Shown here: positions 56,866 to 64,000 of the stretch, piece after piece
Layout of the letters: each line of letters starts with the position of its first letter
Numbering within the stretch: position 1 is the stretch's first letter
Assembly (NCBI GenBank): GCA_035502775.1
Contig: DATJUB010000037.1
Coordinates: 1 to 64,000 of the forward strand
Direction of reading: 5' to 3'
From: 67-14 sp035502775
GTDB lineage: Bacteria; Actinomycetota; Thermoleophilia; Solirubrobacterales; 70-9
Length of the DNA stretch: 64,000 nt
Translations under genes and position numbers: made by a program
The notes under the pieces: generated by a model
Database searches by the model: none
What the model was told of the DNA's origin: nothing
The model's input: the letters and a program-made list of their open reading frames with translations, nothing else

Positions 56866-57234
56866 CTACAGGCTCGCCGATGCTCCCCCAGAGGGTCGGC
56901 CTTGCATCTGGTTGACGAGACGGCGGGTCTCACTGCGTTTCCTTCGTTTCTCCCGGTGGCGTTTTACCTGGCGTCGGATGTCCTCCGCCAGCTCATGGAT
57001 TGTGTGGGTCATCTCAGGCGTTGCTTCGTGGGCGTGGAGAGTGACTCCCTTCACGTGCAGAGTCGCCTCGGCCACATACTTGTTCGTAATGGCCGGATTC
57101 TGCTCCTCGGACACGACAACTTCGACGCGGGCCAACGGGGAGACCTGTTGGCCTATCCGTTGAAACCGCTGGGCCACCTGCTCGCGTAAATCGTCGGTTA
57201 CCTCGACGTTACGACCACGAATTTCAATTCGCAT
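56866..57234 (-). CDS. hpf: Ribosome hibernation factor, short HPF/RaiA type
   Basis: 122 residues, one N-terminal HPF domain: MRIEIRGRNVEVTDDLREQV and RVEVVVSEEQNPAITNKYVAEATLHVKG. It lacks the C-terminal dimerisation domain of the long form common in actinobacteria; the last 30 residues are basic (KRHREKRRKRSETRR). AGGAGG is 4 nt before the ATG. Binds the 30S decoding region in stationary phase. Upstream of secA, in the typical comF-hpf-secA order. Confidence 0.93.
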   Translation of the reverse strand: MRIEIRGRNVEVTDDLREQVAQRFQRIGQQVSPLARVEVVVSEEQNPAITNKYVAEATLHVKGVTLHAHEATPEMTHTIHELAEDIRRQVKRHREKRRKRSETRRLVNQMQGRPSGGASASL

Positions 57235-57320
57235 GGGACCTCCTGCGGGTTGTGTTCCTTTGAAGGATCCTAGCCGCTGCTAATGACGTCGTAAAGAACA
57301 GAATCGATTTTCCCGGCGGT

Positions 57321-57947
57321 TCAGACCCTGTGGGTGAAGGTGACCGCGTCGACGCGCCGCGCACCGGACCTTCTGAGTGCCGCTGCGCATGCGGAAAGCG
57401 TCGCCCCGGTGGTGATCACGTCGTCCACCAGCAGCACCGTGAGCGGGCTCTGATGAAGAGTCCGCATCTTGGGTGGATCGCCGATCCGGCCCGAACGGGC
57501 CCGTCCTCGCTGCCGCCCCGATCCGGTTCGTTTCATCCCGCCGGCCTCATGTGGCCACTCCAGGTGCCCGGCCAGCCTGCGGGCGAGATCTCCCGCGGGA
57601 TCGATTCCGCGCAGACGGCTCCTCGCTCTCGCCGCGGGCACCGGAACGATCGTGCGGGGTTCGGTTCGTTTTCCGGGAGCGACATCCGCCATGCGCGCCG
57701 CGAGGAACCCGCCGAGCCCCACCAGGCCACGGAACTTGTAGGCGGCGAGCAGCGTCCTCGCGATCCCGTCGTGATCGGCCACCGACATGATCCGGTCGAT
57801 CCCCGTGGGCGGAGGACCACCGACCGGACCGGAGGCGTCGAGTCGCCAGAGGCAGTCCCGGCAGACCGGCGCCGCCGGATCGCAGCGCTCACCGCAGCCC
57901 GCGCAGAGCGGGGGAACCAGCATCCCGGGGAGTCTCGCCCAATCCAT
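57321..57947 (-). CDS. comF: ComF-family phosphoribosyltransferase-like protein
   Basis: 208 residues. N-terminal Cys4 Zn motif (CAGCGERC and CRDC, residues 15-32), then a type-I PRTase domain with the PRPP loop VLLVDDVITTGATL. In competent bacteria ComF is needed for DNA uptake; elsewhere its role is unclear. The loop between about 135 and 155 is Arg/Gly-rich. Function beyond the fold is not established here. Confidence 0.93.
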   Translation of the reverse strand: MDWARLPGMLVPPLCAGCGERCDPAAPVCRDCLWRLDASGPVGGPPPTGIDRIMSVADHDGIARTLLAAYKFRGLVGLGGFLAARMADVAPGKRTEPRTIVPVPAARARSRLRGIDPAGDLARRLAGHLEWPHEAGGMKRTGSGRQRGRARSGRIGDPPKMRTLHQSPLTVLLVDDVITTGATLSACAAALRRSGARRVDAVTFTHRV

Positions 57948-58007
57948 CCCGGCAGTCTCCGGGGTTACGGCTCACCCAGGGGTCAACGGTGTAACAAGAG
58001 TCTGAAT

Positions 58008-59024
58008 TCAGCCCTTCGGAAGTGCCCCGAGAGCCCCGCCGAAAGCAAACGAACCCGCGTTCACGTCGGTCCGGTCGAGCAGCACGGCCTCCTTGACCCT
58101 CGCTCCCGAACCGATCGTGCAGCCCGCACCGATCACGAGCGGACCGGACAGCACGGCACCGGGATCGATCCGGCAATCCGGACCGATCAGGACCGGACCG
58201 GAAACCTCCACCCCTTCGAGATCGGTGCCCGCGGCGATCCACTTGCCGGGCTCCACCTCGGGCTCCTCGATCGCGAGGCTGACCGCGCCGGTGAGCCCGT
58301 CGAAGCTGCCCTGGATGAACTCGGAGATCGTGCCGACGTCGTTCCAGTAGGCATCGACCTCATGCGCGTAAAAAGGAACCCCCGCATCCATCAGCGCCGG
58401 GAAGACATCCAGTGCCCAGTCGGCGAAACCGGCCGGGTGGCCGGGAGCCCAGAGCCGGCTCGACTCGGGCTCGGGGAAGAAATCGAAGATCTCCCGGTCG
58501 AACATGTAGATGCCGCAGTTGGCGAGATCGGAGAGCGCCTCGGCCGGGTCGGGTTTCTCCTGGAAGCCCTGGATCCGCCCCTGCTCGTCGGTGATCACCA
58601 CGCCGAACTCCGAGGTGTCCTCGACCTTCTTGGTCGCGAGCGTCGCGACGCCGTCATGCGAATCGTGGAATTCGCGCATCGCGGCCAGGTCGACGTCGGT
58701 CAGCGCGTCACCGGAGATCACCAGAAACGAGTCCCCGAAGAACTCGCGGGCGCCGTGCACCCCGCCGGCGGTGCCGAGCAGATCCTCTTCGAAGCTGTAG
58801 CTCAGTTTCGCCCCGAACTCCGAGCCGTCACCGAAATGCGACTCGATCACGTCGGGGAACCAGTGGAGGTTGGCGATGATCTCGTCGAATCCCTGCCGGA
58901 CCAGCAGCTCGACGATGTGCTCCATCACCGGACGGTTCAGGACCGGAACCATCGGTTTCGGGACCGAGTAGGTCATCGGGCGCAGGCGGGTACCAAGCCC
59001 CGCCGCGAGGACCATCGCTCTCAT
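58008..59024 (-). CDS. Sugar-1-phosphate nucleotidylyltransferase (mannose-1-phosphate guanylyltransferase-like), copy 1
   Basis: 338 residues. N-terminal nucleotidyltransferase signature VLAAGLGTRLRPMTYSVPKPMVPVLNRP, acceptor region LGTAGGVHGA and ISGDALTDVD, then EKPD and a left-handed beta-helix (about 250-325: GPVLIGPDCRIDPGAVLSGPLVIG). ATG shares one base with the isomerase stop (TGATG). Makes a nucleotide sugar from NTP and sugar-1-phosphate; the precise nucleotide and sugar are not determined. The hexapeptide tail is typical of GDP-mannose or glucose-1-P enzymes. Confidence 0.92.
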   Translation of the reverse strand: MRAMVLAAGLGTRLRPMTYSVPKPMVPVLNRPVMEHIVELLVRQGFDEIIANLHWFPDVIESHFGDGSEFGAKLSYSFEEDLLGTAGGVHGAREFFGDSFLVISGDALTDVDLAAMREFHDSHDGVATLATKKVEDTSEFGVVITDEQGRIQGFQEKPDPAEALSDLANCGIYMFDREIFDFFPEPESSRLWAPGHPAGFADWALDVFPALMDAGVPFYAHEVDAYWNDVGTISEFIQGSFDGLTGAVSLAIEEPEVEPGKWIAAGTDLEGVEVSGPVLIGPDCRIDPGAVLSGPLVIGAGCTIGSGARVKEAVLLDRTDVNAGSFAFGGALGALPKG

Positions 59025-59998
59025 CAGGCCTGGCCCAACCGCCGCTTGAAGTCCTGAATCTCGTCTACGGGAGTGGGGTCGATGCCGCGCTTCTCGGCGA
59101 CGGCGACTGAAACGAGATCTCCGAGCATCACCGACCAGAATAGGCGTTCGGCACGAGTTTCGCCCTGTGTCTCGATGCTGAACACGGGTGCGCCGGTGCG
59201 TTCAATCGACTCCGCGGTGAGTTCCATGCGGCGCCGCTCCCGCGGGCCCTGTCCGCGATCGGTCAGAAAGACCGCGCCGAGGCCGCCCTTGCCTTTCGCC
59301 CAGGCCTCCATCAGGTTGTGGTTCGCCTCCGGGATCTCGGCCGAGAAGGCGAGCTGCTTGGCGTTCTCGTTGAACTGGTTGGCCCAGCGCTTGGCGACCG
59401 ACGCGGTAAGTCCGGCCCCGTGAACCACGAGCGGCGTGCCGTTGATGTCCGCGGCGAGCTGAAGCGCGATCGGCTGGAGTTCCTCGCGGGCACTCTCCAG
59501 GAAGGTGGCGGCACCTTCCAGTTCGGATCGCAGATTGGGGGAAACCCCGGCCAGGTTGGCCGCGCAGGCGGCCACCACGGTCATGTAGGCGACCGTGACG
59601 CGGGGCTGGAAGAAGCCGGGGAGTCCGACGATGCCGATGTTCGATTTGCGCGCCTCTTCGCCGAGCTGGCCTCCAGTGCCGGCGACCCAGCGGTGGGTTC
59701 CGGCCTCACCGGCCTCCTCGAAGGCGGCCAGGGTCTCCTCGGTGTCGCCGGAGTAGCTGGAGGCGAGCACCGCCCAGTCCTCGTTGATCCAGTTCGGCAT
59801 GTTGTAGCTGCGCACGATCATGAACGGGCCCGTGAGGCGGTCGCCGATCATGCCACGGGCGAGTTCCGCGCCGATCGCCGATCCCCCCATGCCGCAGACC
59901 ACGAAACCGGCCGACGGGAAGGGCTTCAGCTGGGCCGAGTCGACCCGCCAGAGCGCGTCGCGAATGTGGTTCGGGATATCGAGAACGTCGTTAAGCAT
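59024..59998 (-). CDS. Bifunctional phosphoglucose/phosphomannose isomerase (SIS fold)
   Basis: 324 residues. Interconverts glucose-6-P or mannose-6-P and fructose-6-P. VCGMGGSAIGAELARG, SYSGDTEETLAAF and the C-terminal PEANHNLMEAWAKG block, with the His/Glu pair, are typical of the PGI/PMI family of actinobacteria and archaea. Overlaps the upstream transferase by 8 bp. Feeds the flanking nucleotidyltransferases with mannose or glucose phosphate. Confidence 0.93.
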   Translation of the reverse strand: MLNDVLDIPNHIRDALWRVDSAQLKPFPSAGFVVCGMGGSAIGAELARGMIGDRLTGPFMIVRSYNMPNWINEDWAVLASSYSGDTEETLAAFEEAGEAGTHRWVAGTGGQLGEEARKSNIGIVGLPGFFQPRVTVAYMTVVAACAANLAGVSPNLRSELEGAATFLESAREELQPIALQLAADINGTPLVVHGAGLTASVAKRWANQFNENAKQLAFSAEIPEANHNLMEAWAKGKGGLGAVFLTDRGQGPRERRRMELTAESIERTGAPVFSIETQGETRAERLFWSVMLGDLVSVAVAEKRGIDPTPVDEIQDFKRRLGQA

Positions 59999-60965
59999 CT
60001 ACGACCTCATTCTTACCCAGAACCCGATCTCCTACCCGGGCGCCGGGAGCGATTCTCACGCCCGGCGAGAGGATCGAATCGGTCACCACCGCGCCGGCTC
60101 CGATCTCGCAGTCCGAGATCAAGACCGAGTTGCTGACGACGGCCCCGGCACCGACGTGGGAGCGGTTGCCGATCACGACCCTGGGGCCGACCTTGGCGCC
60201 GGTGACGATCTCGCAGTCGATCCCCTCGTGAATGCCGTCGGGGTTGGTGTCGACCTTGGTCTTGACCCGTCCTTCGATGATGTCCCAGCTGGCCTCGAGG
60301 TAGCGCTCCGGCGTGCCGATGTCCATCCAGTAGCCGTCGAGGCGGATCCCGGAAAGGCCCTTGCCGATCAGGTTCGGGAAGACCTCACGCTCGATCGAGA
60401 CCTCGCGCCCGGCCGGCACTCCGGCGAGCACCGACTTCTCAAGGACATAGGTGCCGGCGTTGATCAGGCCCGCACCGGCATGTTCGGGCTCGGGTTTCTC
60501 GTGGAAGTCGAGCACCTTGCCGTCGGCGTCGAGGTCGACCAGTCCGTAGCCGGTCGGATCCTCCACCGGGTACAGCCCGAGGCTGGCGCTGGCACCGCGG
60601 TTCAGATGGGAGTTCCAGAGAGCGGTCAGATTGAGATCGGTGAGCACATCACCGTTGAGAGCGAAGAAACGGTCGTCCAGATGCTCTTCGGCGAACTTGA
60701 TCGCGCCGGCCGTGCCGAGCGGCTCCGGCTCGACCACGTAATGGAGGTTGGGGCCTCCGTTGCCGCCGCTGCCCAGCACCCTTTCCAGCTGATCCGGCAG
60801 GAACCCGCAGGCGAACACGATCTCGTCCACCCCATGCGATCCGAGCCATTCGATCATGTAGCTCAAGAAAGGACGGTCGACAAGATTCAGAATCGGCTTC
60901 GGGGTCTCGGTGGTGAGCGGCCTCAGGCGAGTGCCCTTGCCTCCCACGAGGACGAGTGCTTGCAA
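59991..60965 (-). CDS. Sugar-1-phosphate nucleotidylyltransferase, copy 2
   Basis: 324 residues; TTG start at 60965 with GGAG 8 nt upstream. Signature VLVGGKGTRLRPLTTETPKPILNLVDRP, LGTAGAIKFA, NGDVLTDLNL and EKPEPEHAG, then a left-handed beta-helix (about 255-315: GPRVVIGNRSHVGAGAVVSNSVLI). The two nucleotidyltransferases of this cluster differ in their first motif (AAGLGTR versus VGGKGTR), which suggests different sugars. Actinobacterial relatives make GDP-mannose. Confidence 0.92.
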   Translation of the reverse strand: MQALVLVGGKGTRLRPLTTETPKPILNLVDRPFLSYMIEWLGSHGVDEIVFACGFLPDQLERVLGSGGNGGPNLHYVVEPEPLGTAGAIKFAEEHLDDRFFALNGDVLTDLNLTALWNSHLNRGASASLGLYPVEDPTGYGLVDLDADGKVLDFHEKPEPEHAGAGLINAGTYVLEKSVLAGVPAGREVSIEREVFPNLIGKGLSGIRLDGYWMDIGTPERYLEASWDIIEGRVKTKVDTNPDGIHEGIDCEIVTGAKVGPRVVIGNRSHVGAGAVVSNSVLISDCEIGAGAVVTDSILSPGVRIAPGARVGDRVLGKNEVVDA

Positions 60966-60971
60966 TTTGTT

Positions 60972-62276
60972 CTACTCCGTTTCGGTGCCAACCCCCGGTC
61001 GTCCTATGCCCTCATAGGTGAATCCGGACTCATGAAGCTTGTCGGCGTCTAGAAAATTTCTACCGTCGATTATCAATGGACGCCGCATCCTTGCCGCCGC
61101 CCCGTCCCAGTCCAGTTCTCGAAACTCGGACCACTCTGTCACCAGGACGGCCGCGTCCGCGTTTTCGAGAGCCGCCAGGGCCGTTTCTTTCATTTCTACT
61201 CCGGGCAGAAGACTCCTTGCGTTGTCCATAGCCACCGGGTCGAAAGCTACGACCTCGGCACCCTCTCCGCGTAAACGGGCGGATAACACCAGGCTCGATG
61301 CCTCGCGCATGTCGTCGGTATCCGGCTTGAAGGCGAGCCCGAGCAGCGCGACCCGGCGGCCGACCAGTGATCCGAGATGCTTGGTCAGTTTGCTGACCAC
61401 CCGGCGCTTCTGCAGCTCGTTGACCTCGATCACCGAGTTGAGCAGCTGAAAGTGGTAGCCGGAATTGCCCGCCAGCAGCTTCAGGGCGTTGACGTCCTTG
61501 GGGAAGCAGGAGCCGCCGAAGCCGATGCCCGGCCTCAGGAAATGGGGGCCGATCCGGTCGTCGAGCCCCATGCCGCGGGCGACCTCACCGACGTCGGCGC
61601 CGACCTCTTCGCAGACGTTGGCGATCTCGTTGATGAACGAGATCCGTGTGGCGAGATAGGCGTTGGAGGCGAGCTTGATCATCTCCGCGCTGGAGATGTC
61701 GGTCAGCACGATCTCACCGCCGAGTGGCTCATACAGCGCGGCGACCGCGGCGGCGGCTTCGGAATCGGCGGGGTCGGCACCGACCACCACCCGGTCGGGA
61801 TGAAGGAAGTCTTCGACCGCCGAGCCTTCCTTCAAGAACTCCGGGCAGGAGACGTATGCCATGCCGGGCAGATCGCGCCGGATGGTCTCACCGGTTCCGG
61901 CGGGCACGGTGCTCTTCATGATCAGGACATGGTCGCCATCGGCCCGAAGGTCGGCGACCACCGAACGTACCCGGGAAAGGTCAGCGTCCCCAGAGTAGGT
62001 CGGTGGGGTATCGACGCAGACGAAGAGGAGCTTCGCTCCCTCCAGCAGTTCGTCCATGTCGGTGGTGAACGTGAGCCGATCCTTGTTCTTCAGGATCAAC
62101 TCACCGAGGCCGGGTTCGTGAATGGTGACTTCACCACGATTCAGGGAGTCGACCTTTTCGGCCATTACGTCGCGGGCGATCACGGGATGTCCGAGTTCGG
62201 CGAAGCAGGCGGCGGTCACGAGACCGACCCAGCCGACCCCAATGACGCCGATCGGCGCCTTCTCTGAGCTGTTCAA
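60972..62276 (-). CDS. ugd: UDP-glucose/UDP-N-acetylmannosamine 6-dehydrogenase family protein
   Basis: 434 residues. Rossmann motif GVGWVGLVTAACFAELG, STVPAGTGE, NAYLATRISFINEIAN, and the catalytic Cys in GIGFGGSCFPKD. Oxidises a UDP-sugar at C6 twice with NAD+ to give a uronic acid for surface polymers. First of the downstream set after the LCP gene, 21 bp away. Confidence 0.95.
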   Translation of the reverse strand: MNSSEKAPIGVIGVGWVGLVTAACFAELGHPVIARDVMAEKVDSLNRGEVTIHEPGLGELILKNKDRLTFTTDMDELLEGAKLLFVCVDTPPTYSGDADLSRVRSVVADLRADGDHVLIMKSTVPAGTGETIRRDLPGMAYVSCPEFLKEGSAVEDFLHPDRVVVGADPADSEAAAAVAALYEPLGGEIVLTDISSAEMIKLASNAYLATRISFINEIANVCEEVGADVGEVARGMGLDDRIGPHFLRPGIGFGGSCFPKDVNALKLLAGNSGYHFQLLNSVIEVNELQKRRVVSKLTKHLGSLVGRRVALLGLAFKPDTDDMREASSLVLSARLRGEGAEVVAFDPVAMDNARSLLPGVEMKETALAALENADAAVLVTEWSEFRELDWDGAAARMRRPLIIDGRNFLDADKLHESGFTYEGIGRPGVGTETE

Positions 62277-62297
62277 TGTTCCATCCCCCTGCGGTTA

Positions 62298-64000
62298 TCA
62301 GCCTGGCGTGAACGCCTTGGTGGAACGAGCCATGCCGAGCATCTGCTCGTTCTCAAGGGTCAGCAGGATTGAGTTCGAAATCCAGTATGTGTTGTCGTCC
62401 GCCGTCCAGGAGATGAGCCGGATCCGGTCACCTTCCCAGTAGACGTTGAAGTCGCGGCCATCCATCGTAATTCCTTCGTGCGGCGCATCCAGGATCGGCG
62501 GGTCGTTCCAGCCGCGCAGTCCCTGTATTCCGAAGTAGTGCGTGCCGTCGTCGAGCGTCAGCGACATCACCTGGCGATAGGCCGCATAGGGATTCTTGTC
62601 AGGATCACGCAGGTGGTAGTTGCGGGTCCCCTCCGCGTAGATGGTGCCTTCCGGAAGTCGCTTCGCATAGAAGATCGGGAAGTCGCGCTTGATCTTGCTG
62701 TCCAGGTCCCGGGCGACGTCCTGCCCCCCGATCGAAGCGTCGACCAGACCGTCGTTCTCTTTGCTGGGCGCGGTCGCAGAGGTGGGATCGGCCTTCTTCT
62801 CGGCCCTCTTCTTGGCCTTGGATTTCTTCTTCTGCTTGCCCTCGTTCTCGGCGGTGGCACCCTCGTCAAGCGTTCCCACGGGTCCGGACGCGTCCTCGAA
62901 GCCGAGGAACTTGTCGACCGCCGTCTGGATCTCCTCCGGGGTCGCCTCGACATAGGAGATGCCGTTCTCCATGGTGAAGGTCGAAGGGAACGAGATCTCG
63001 ACGACGTTGGCGTCCTTCGAGTCGACCAGGAGCTTCAGGATCTGCAGCGACTCGTCCGAGCCGGAGATGTCCGACCTGGTGTTGTTGGTGAAGGCCTTGA
63101 TCAGCTCCGAGCGCCGCTTGATGATCTCCCCGAAGGAAAGGCGGTTCCTGACCTCGCCGACCAGGTCCTGCTGACGGGCGGCGCGGGCGAGATCCGAATC
63201 GGTGTGGCGGTAGCGGGCGAACTCGAGCGCGTCCGGGCCGCAGAGCTTCTGGTAGCCGGCATCGATGTCGATCTCGGCGTACTGCTCGGAGGCGGCCACG
63301 CCCTCGTTTGAGTTGTAGTAGTCGCGGTCGACATCCACGAACACACAGCCGATCGCGTCGACCACCTCGGCGAATCCCTGGAAGTCAACGTTGATCACAT
63401 GATTGATGTCGAGTCCGGTGACCGACTTGATCGTCTTGAGCGTGAGCTGCGGCCCACCGTAGGTGAAGGCCGCGTTGAACTTGTCCACCCCGTATCCGGG
63501 AATGTCCACCTTGAGATCTCGTGGGATCGAGAGCATCGCGATCTGCCCGGAATCCGGGTCGAGCCTCATCAGCATGGTGGTGTCGGAGCGCCCGGCATCG
63601 CCCTCGAGCGTGCCGCCGCCGGTCCTCACGTCGGAACCCAGGATCGCGATCGTCTGCGGGCCGCCGTTGTCTTTCGGCAGCACGTTCTCCGGAATCTTGA
63701 TGCCCTGATCGCCACCGCCGATCTGCCCGGTGATGTCGTTGACCACGTTGATGATCGAGGCCGAGGTCGCGCCGGCGAAAGAGAAGACGATGATCACGGT
63801 CGCGAGCAGGAAGCGCCACCAGTAGCGGGGACGCTTGGCGGGATCCTCGAAGTCTCCGGAAACGGGGGGACGCCGCGGATCCCAGGGCCGGCCGGTGCGG
63901 CGTGAGGTCTCGATCGCGTCGTGGACCTCGCTCTTGGCGGCGGCCGCCAGGATCGCGGTCTGCTCCGCGGTGATCTCGGACTCCGAGGGCAGGTCCCACT
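62298..64000 (-). CDS. LytR-CpsA-Psr (LCP) family wall-polymer ligase, 5' end beyond window
   Basis: The reading frame is open to the window edge, so the gene is cut at its 5' end; about 567 codons are visible. A cytoplasmic part (about 50 residues, including DPRRPP) leads to a membrane helix, then the LCP domain: TIAILGSDVR, DTTMLMRLDPDSGQIAMLSIPRD, VDKFNAAFTYGG and FARYRHTDSDLARAARQQDL with the Arg/Asp active-site set. After it comes a Lys-rich linker around 62790-62850 (KKKSKAKKRAEKK) and a C-terminal domain of about 150 residues. LCP enzymes transfer lipid-linked polymers to peptidoglycan, matching the sugar-nucleotide genes that follow. Confidence 0.94.
   Translation of the reverse strand, partial: WDLPSESEITAEQTAILAAAAKSEVHDAIETSRRTGRPWDPRRPPVSGDFEDPAKRPRYWWRFLLATVIIVFSFAGATSASIINVVNDITGQIGGGDQGIKIPENVLPKDNGGPQTIAILGSDVRTGGGTLEGDAGRSDTTMLMRLDPDSGQIAMLSIPRDLKVDIPGYGVDKFNAAFTYGGPQLTLKTIKSVTGLDINHVINVDFQGFAEVVDAIGCVFVDVDRDYYNSNEGVAASEQYAEIDIDAGYQKLCGPDALEFARYRHTDSDLARAARQQDLVGEVRNRLSFGEIIKRRSELIKAFTNNTRSDISGSDESLQILKLLVDSKDANVVEISFPSTFTMENGISYVEATPEEIQTAVDKFLGFEDASGPVGTLDEGATAENEGKQKKKSKAKKRAEKKADPTSATAPSKENDGLVDASIGGQDVARDLDSKIKRDFPIFYAKRLPEGTIYAEGTRNYHLRDPDKNPYAAYRQVMSLTLDDGTHYFGIQGLRGWNDPPILDAPHEGITMDGRDFNVYWEGDRIRLISWTADDNTYWISNSILLTLENEQMLGMARSTKAFTPG

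Overview
High-GC bacterial chromosome. Gene style (GTG/TTG starts, GTGA overlaps), gene content (short RaiA/HPF, mycobacterial-type GH15 trehalase, Rpf-like and excalibur secreted proteins, trypsin-PASTA proteases, LCP protein) and the order comF-hpf-secA-prfB-ftsE-ftsX-ctpA-rnr-smpB point to an actinobacterium, most likely class Thermoleophilia (Solirubrobacterales or a relative). This taxonomic call is inference. No phage, IS element, CRISPR array, rRNA or tRNA was seen; the only structural RNA gene is tmRNA.

Region 1 (about 1-11250) looks like one catabolic regulon for acylated or amidated amines such as polyamines. It holds two acetylpolyamine-amidohydrolase/HDAC-like enzymes, two M24 (creatinase/aminopeptidase P/ectoine-hydrolase fold) proteins, a carbon-nitrogen hydrolase homologue that has lost its catalytic triad, a PotD-like binding protein without a signal peptide, a metallophosphoesterase, an APC permease, a nucleotidyltransferase-like protein and a LacI-type regulator. 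Three near-identical LacI-type operators (core CCAAARCGCTTTGG) lie in front of the M24/HDAC divergon, the permease operon and the nucleotidyltransferase gene.

Region 2 (11.3-31.7 kb) holds an HD-domain/degenerate Ppx pair, an Rpf-like factor, a lipoate ligase-like protein, an RDD membrane protein, a 1360-residue secreted protein built from an apparently inactive subtilisin fold plus beta-propeller, FN3 and Lys-rich tail, a polar amino acid ABC importer, a PAS-GGDEF-EAL protein, glutathione peroxidase, an ABC-F protein, GH15 trehalase and a secreted coiled-coil protein.

Region 3 (31.7-42.1 kb) is a housekeeping block: excalibur protein, tmRNA (ssrA), a flavoprotein disulfide reductase, metallophosphoesterase, a ComEA-like HhH membrane protein, smpB, rnr, ctpA, ftsX and ftsE. 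tmRNA, SmpB and RNase R, the three core parts of trans-translation, are within about 7 kb.

Region 4 (42.2-53.7 kb) interrupts the usual secA-prfB-ftsEX order with accessory genes: two trypsin-PASTA proteases, cydAB, nadCA, ogt, a 117-bp tandem repeat, an NAD(P)-binding protein, a CDF transporter and a SnoaL-like protein. Region 5 (53.7-64 kb) runs secA, hpf, comF, then a sugar-nucleotide and envelope cluster (two nucleotidyltransferases around a phosphoglucose/phosphomannose isomerase, UDP-glucose dehydrogenase) and an LCP ligase cut by the window end. Several junctions carry unusual 45-47 bp hairpins without U-tracts.
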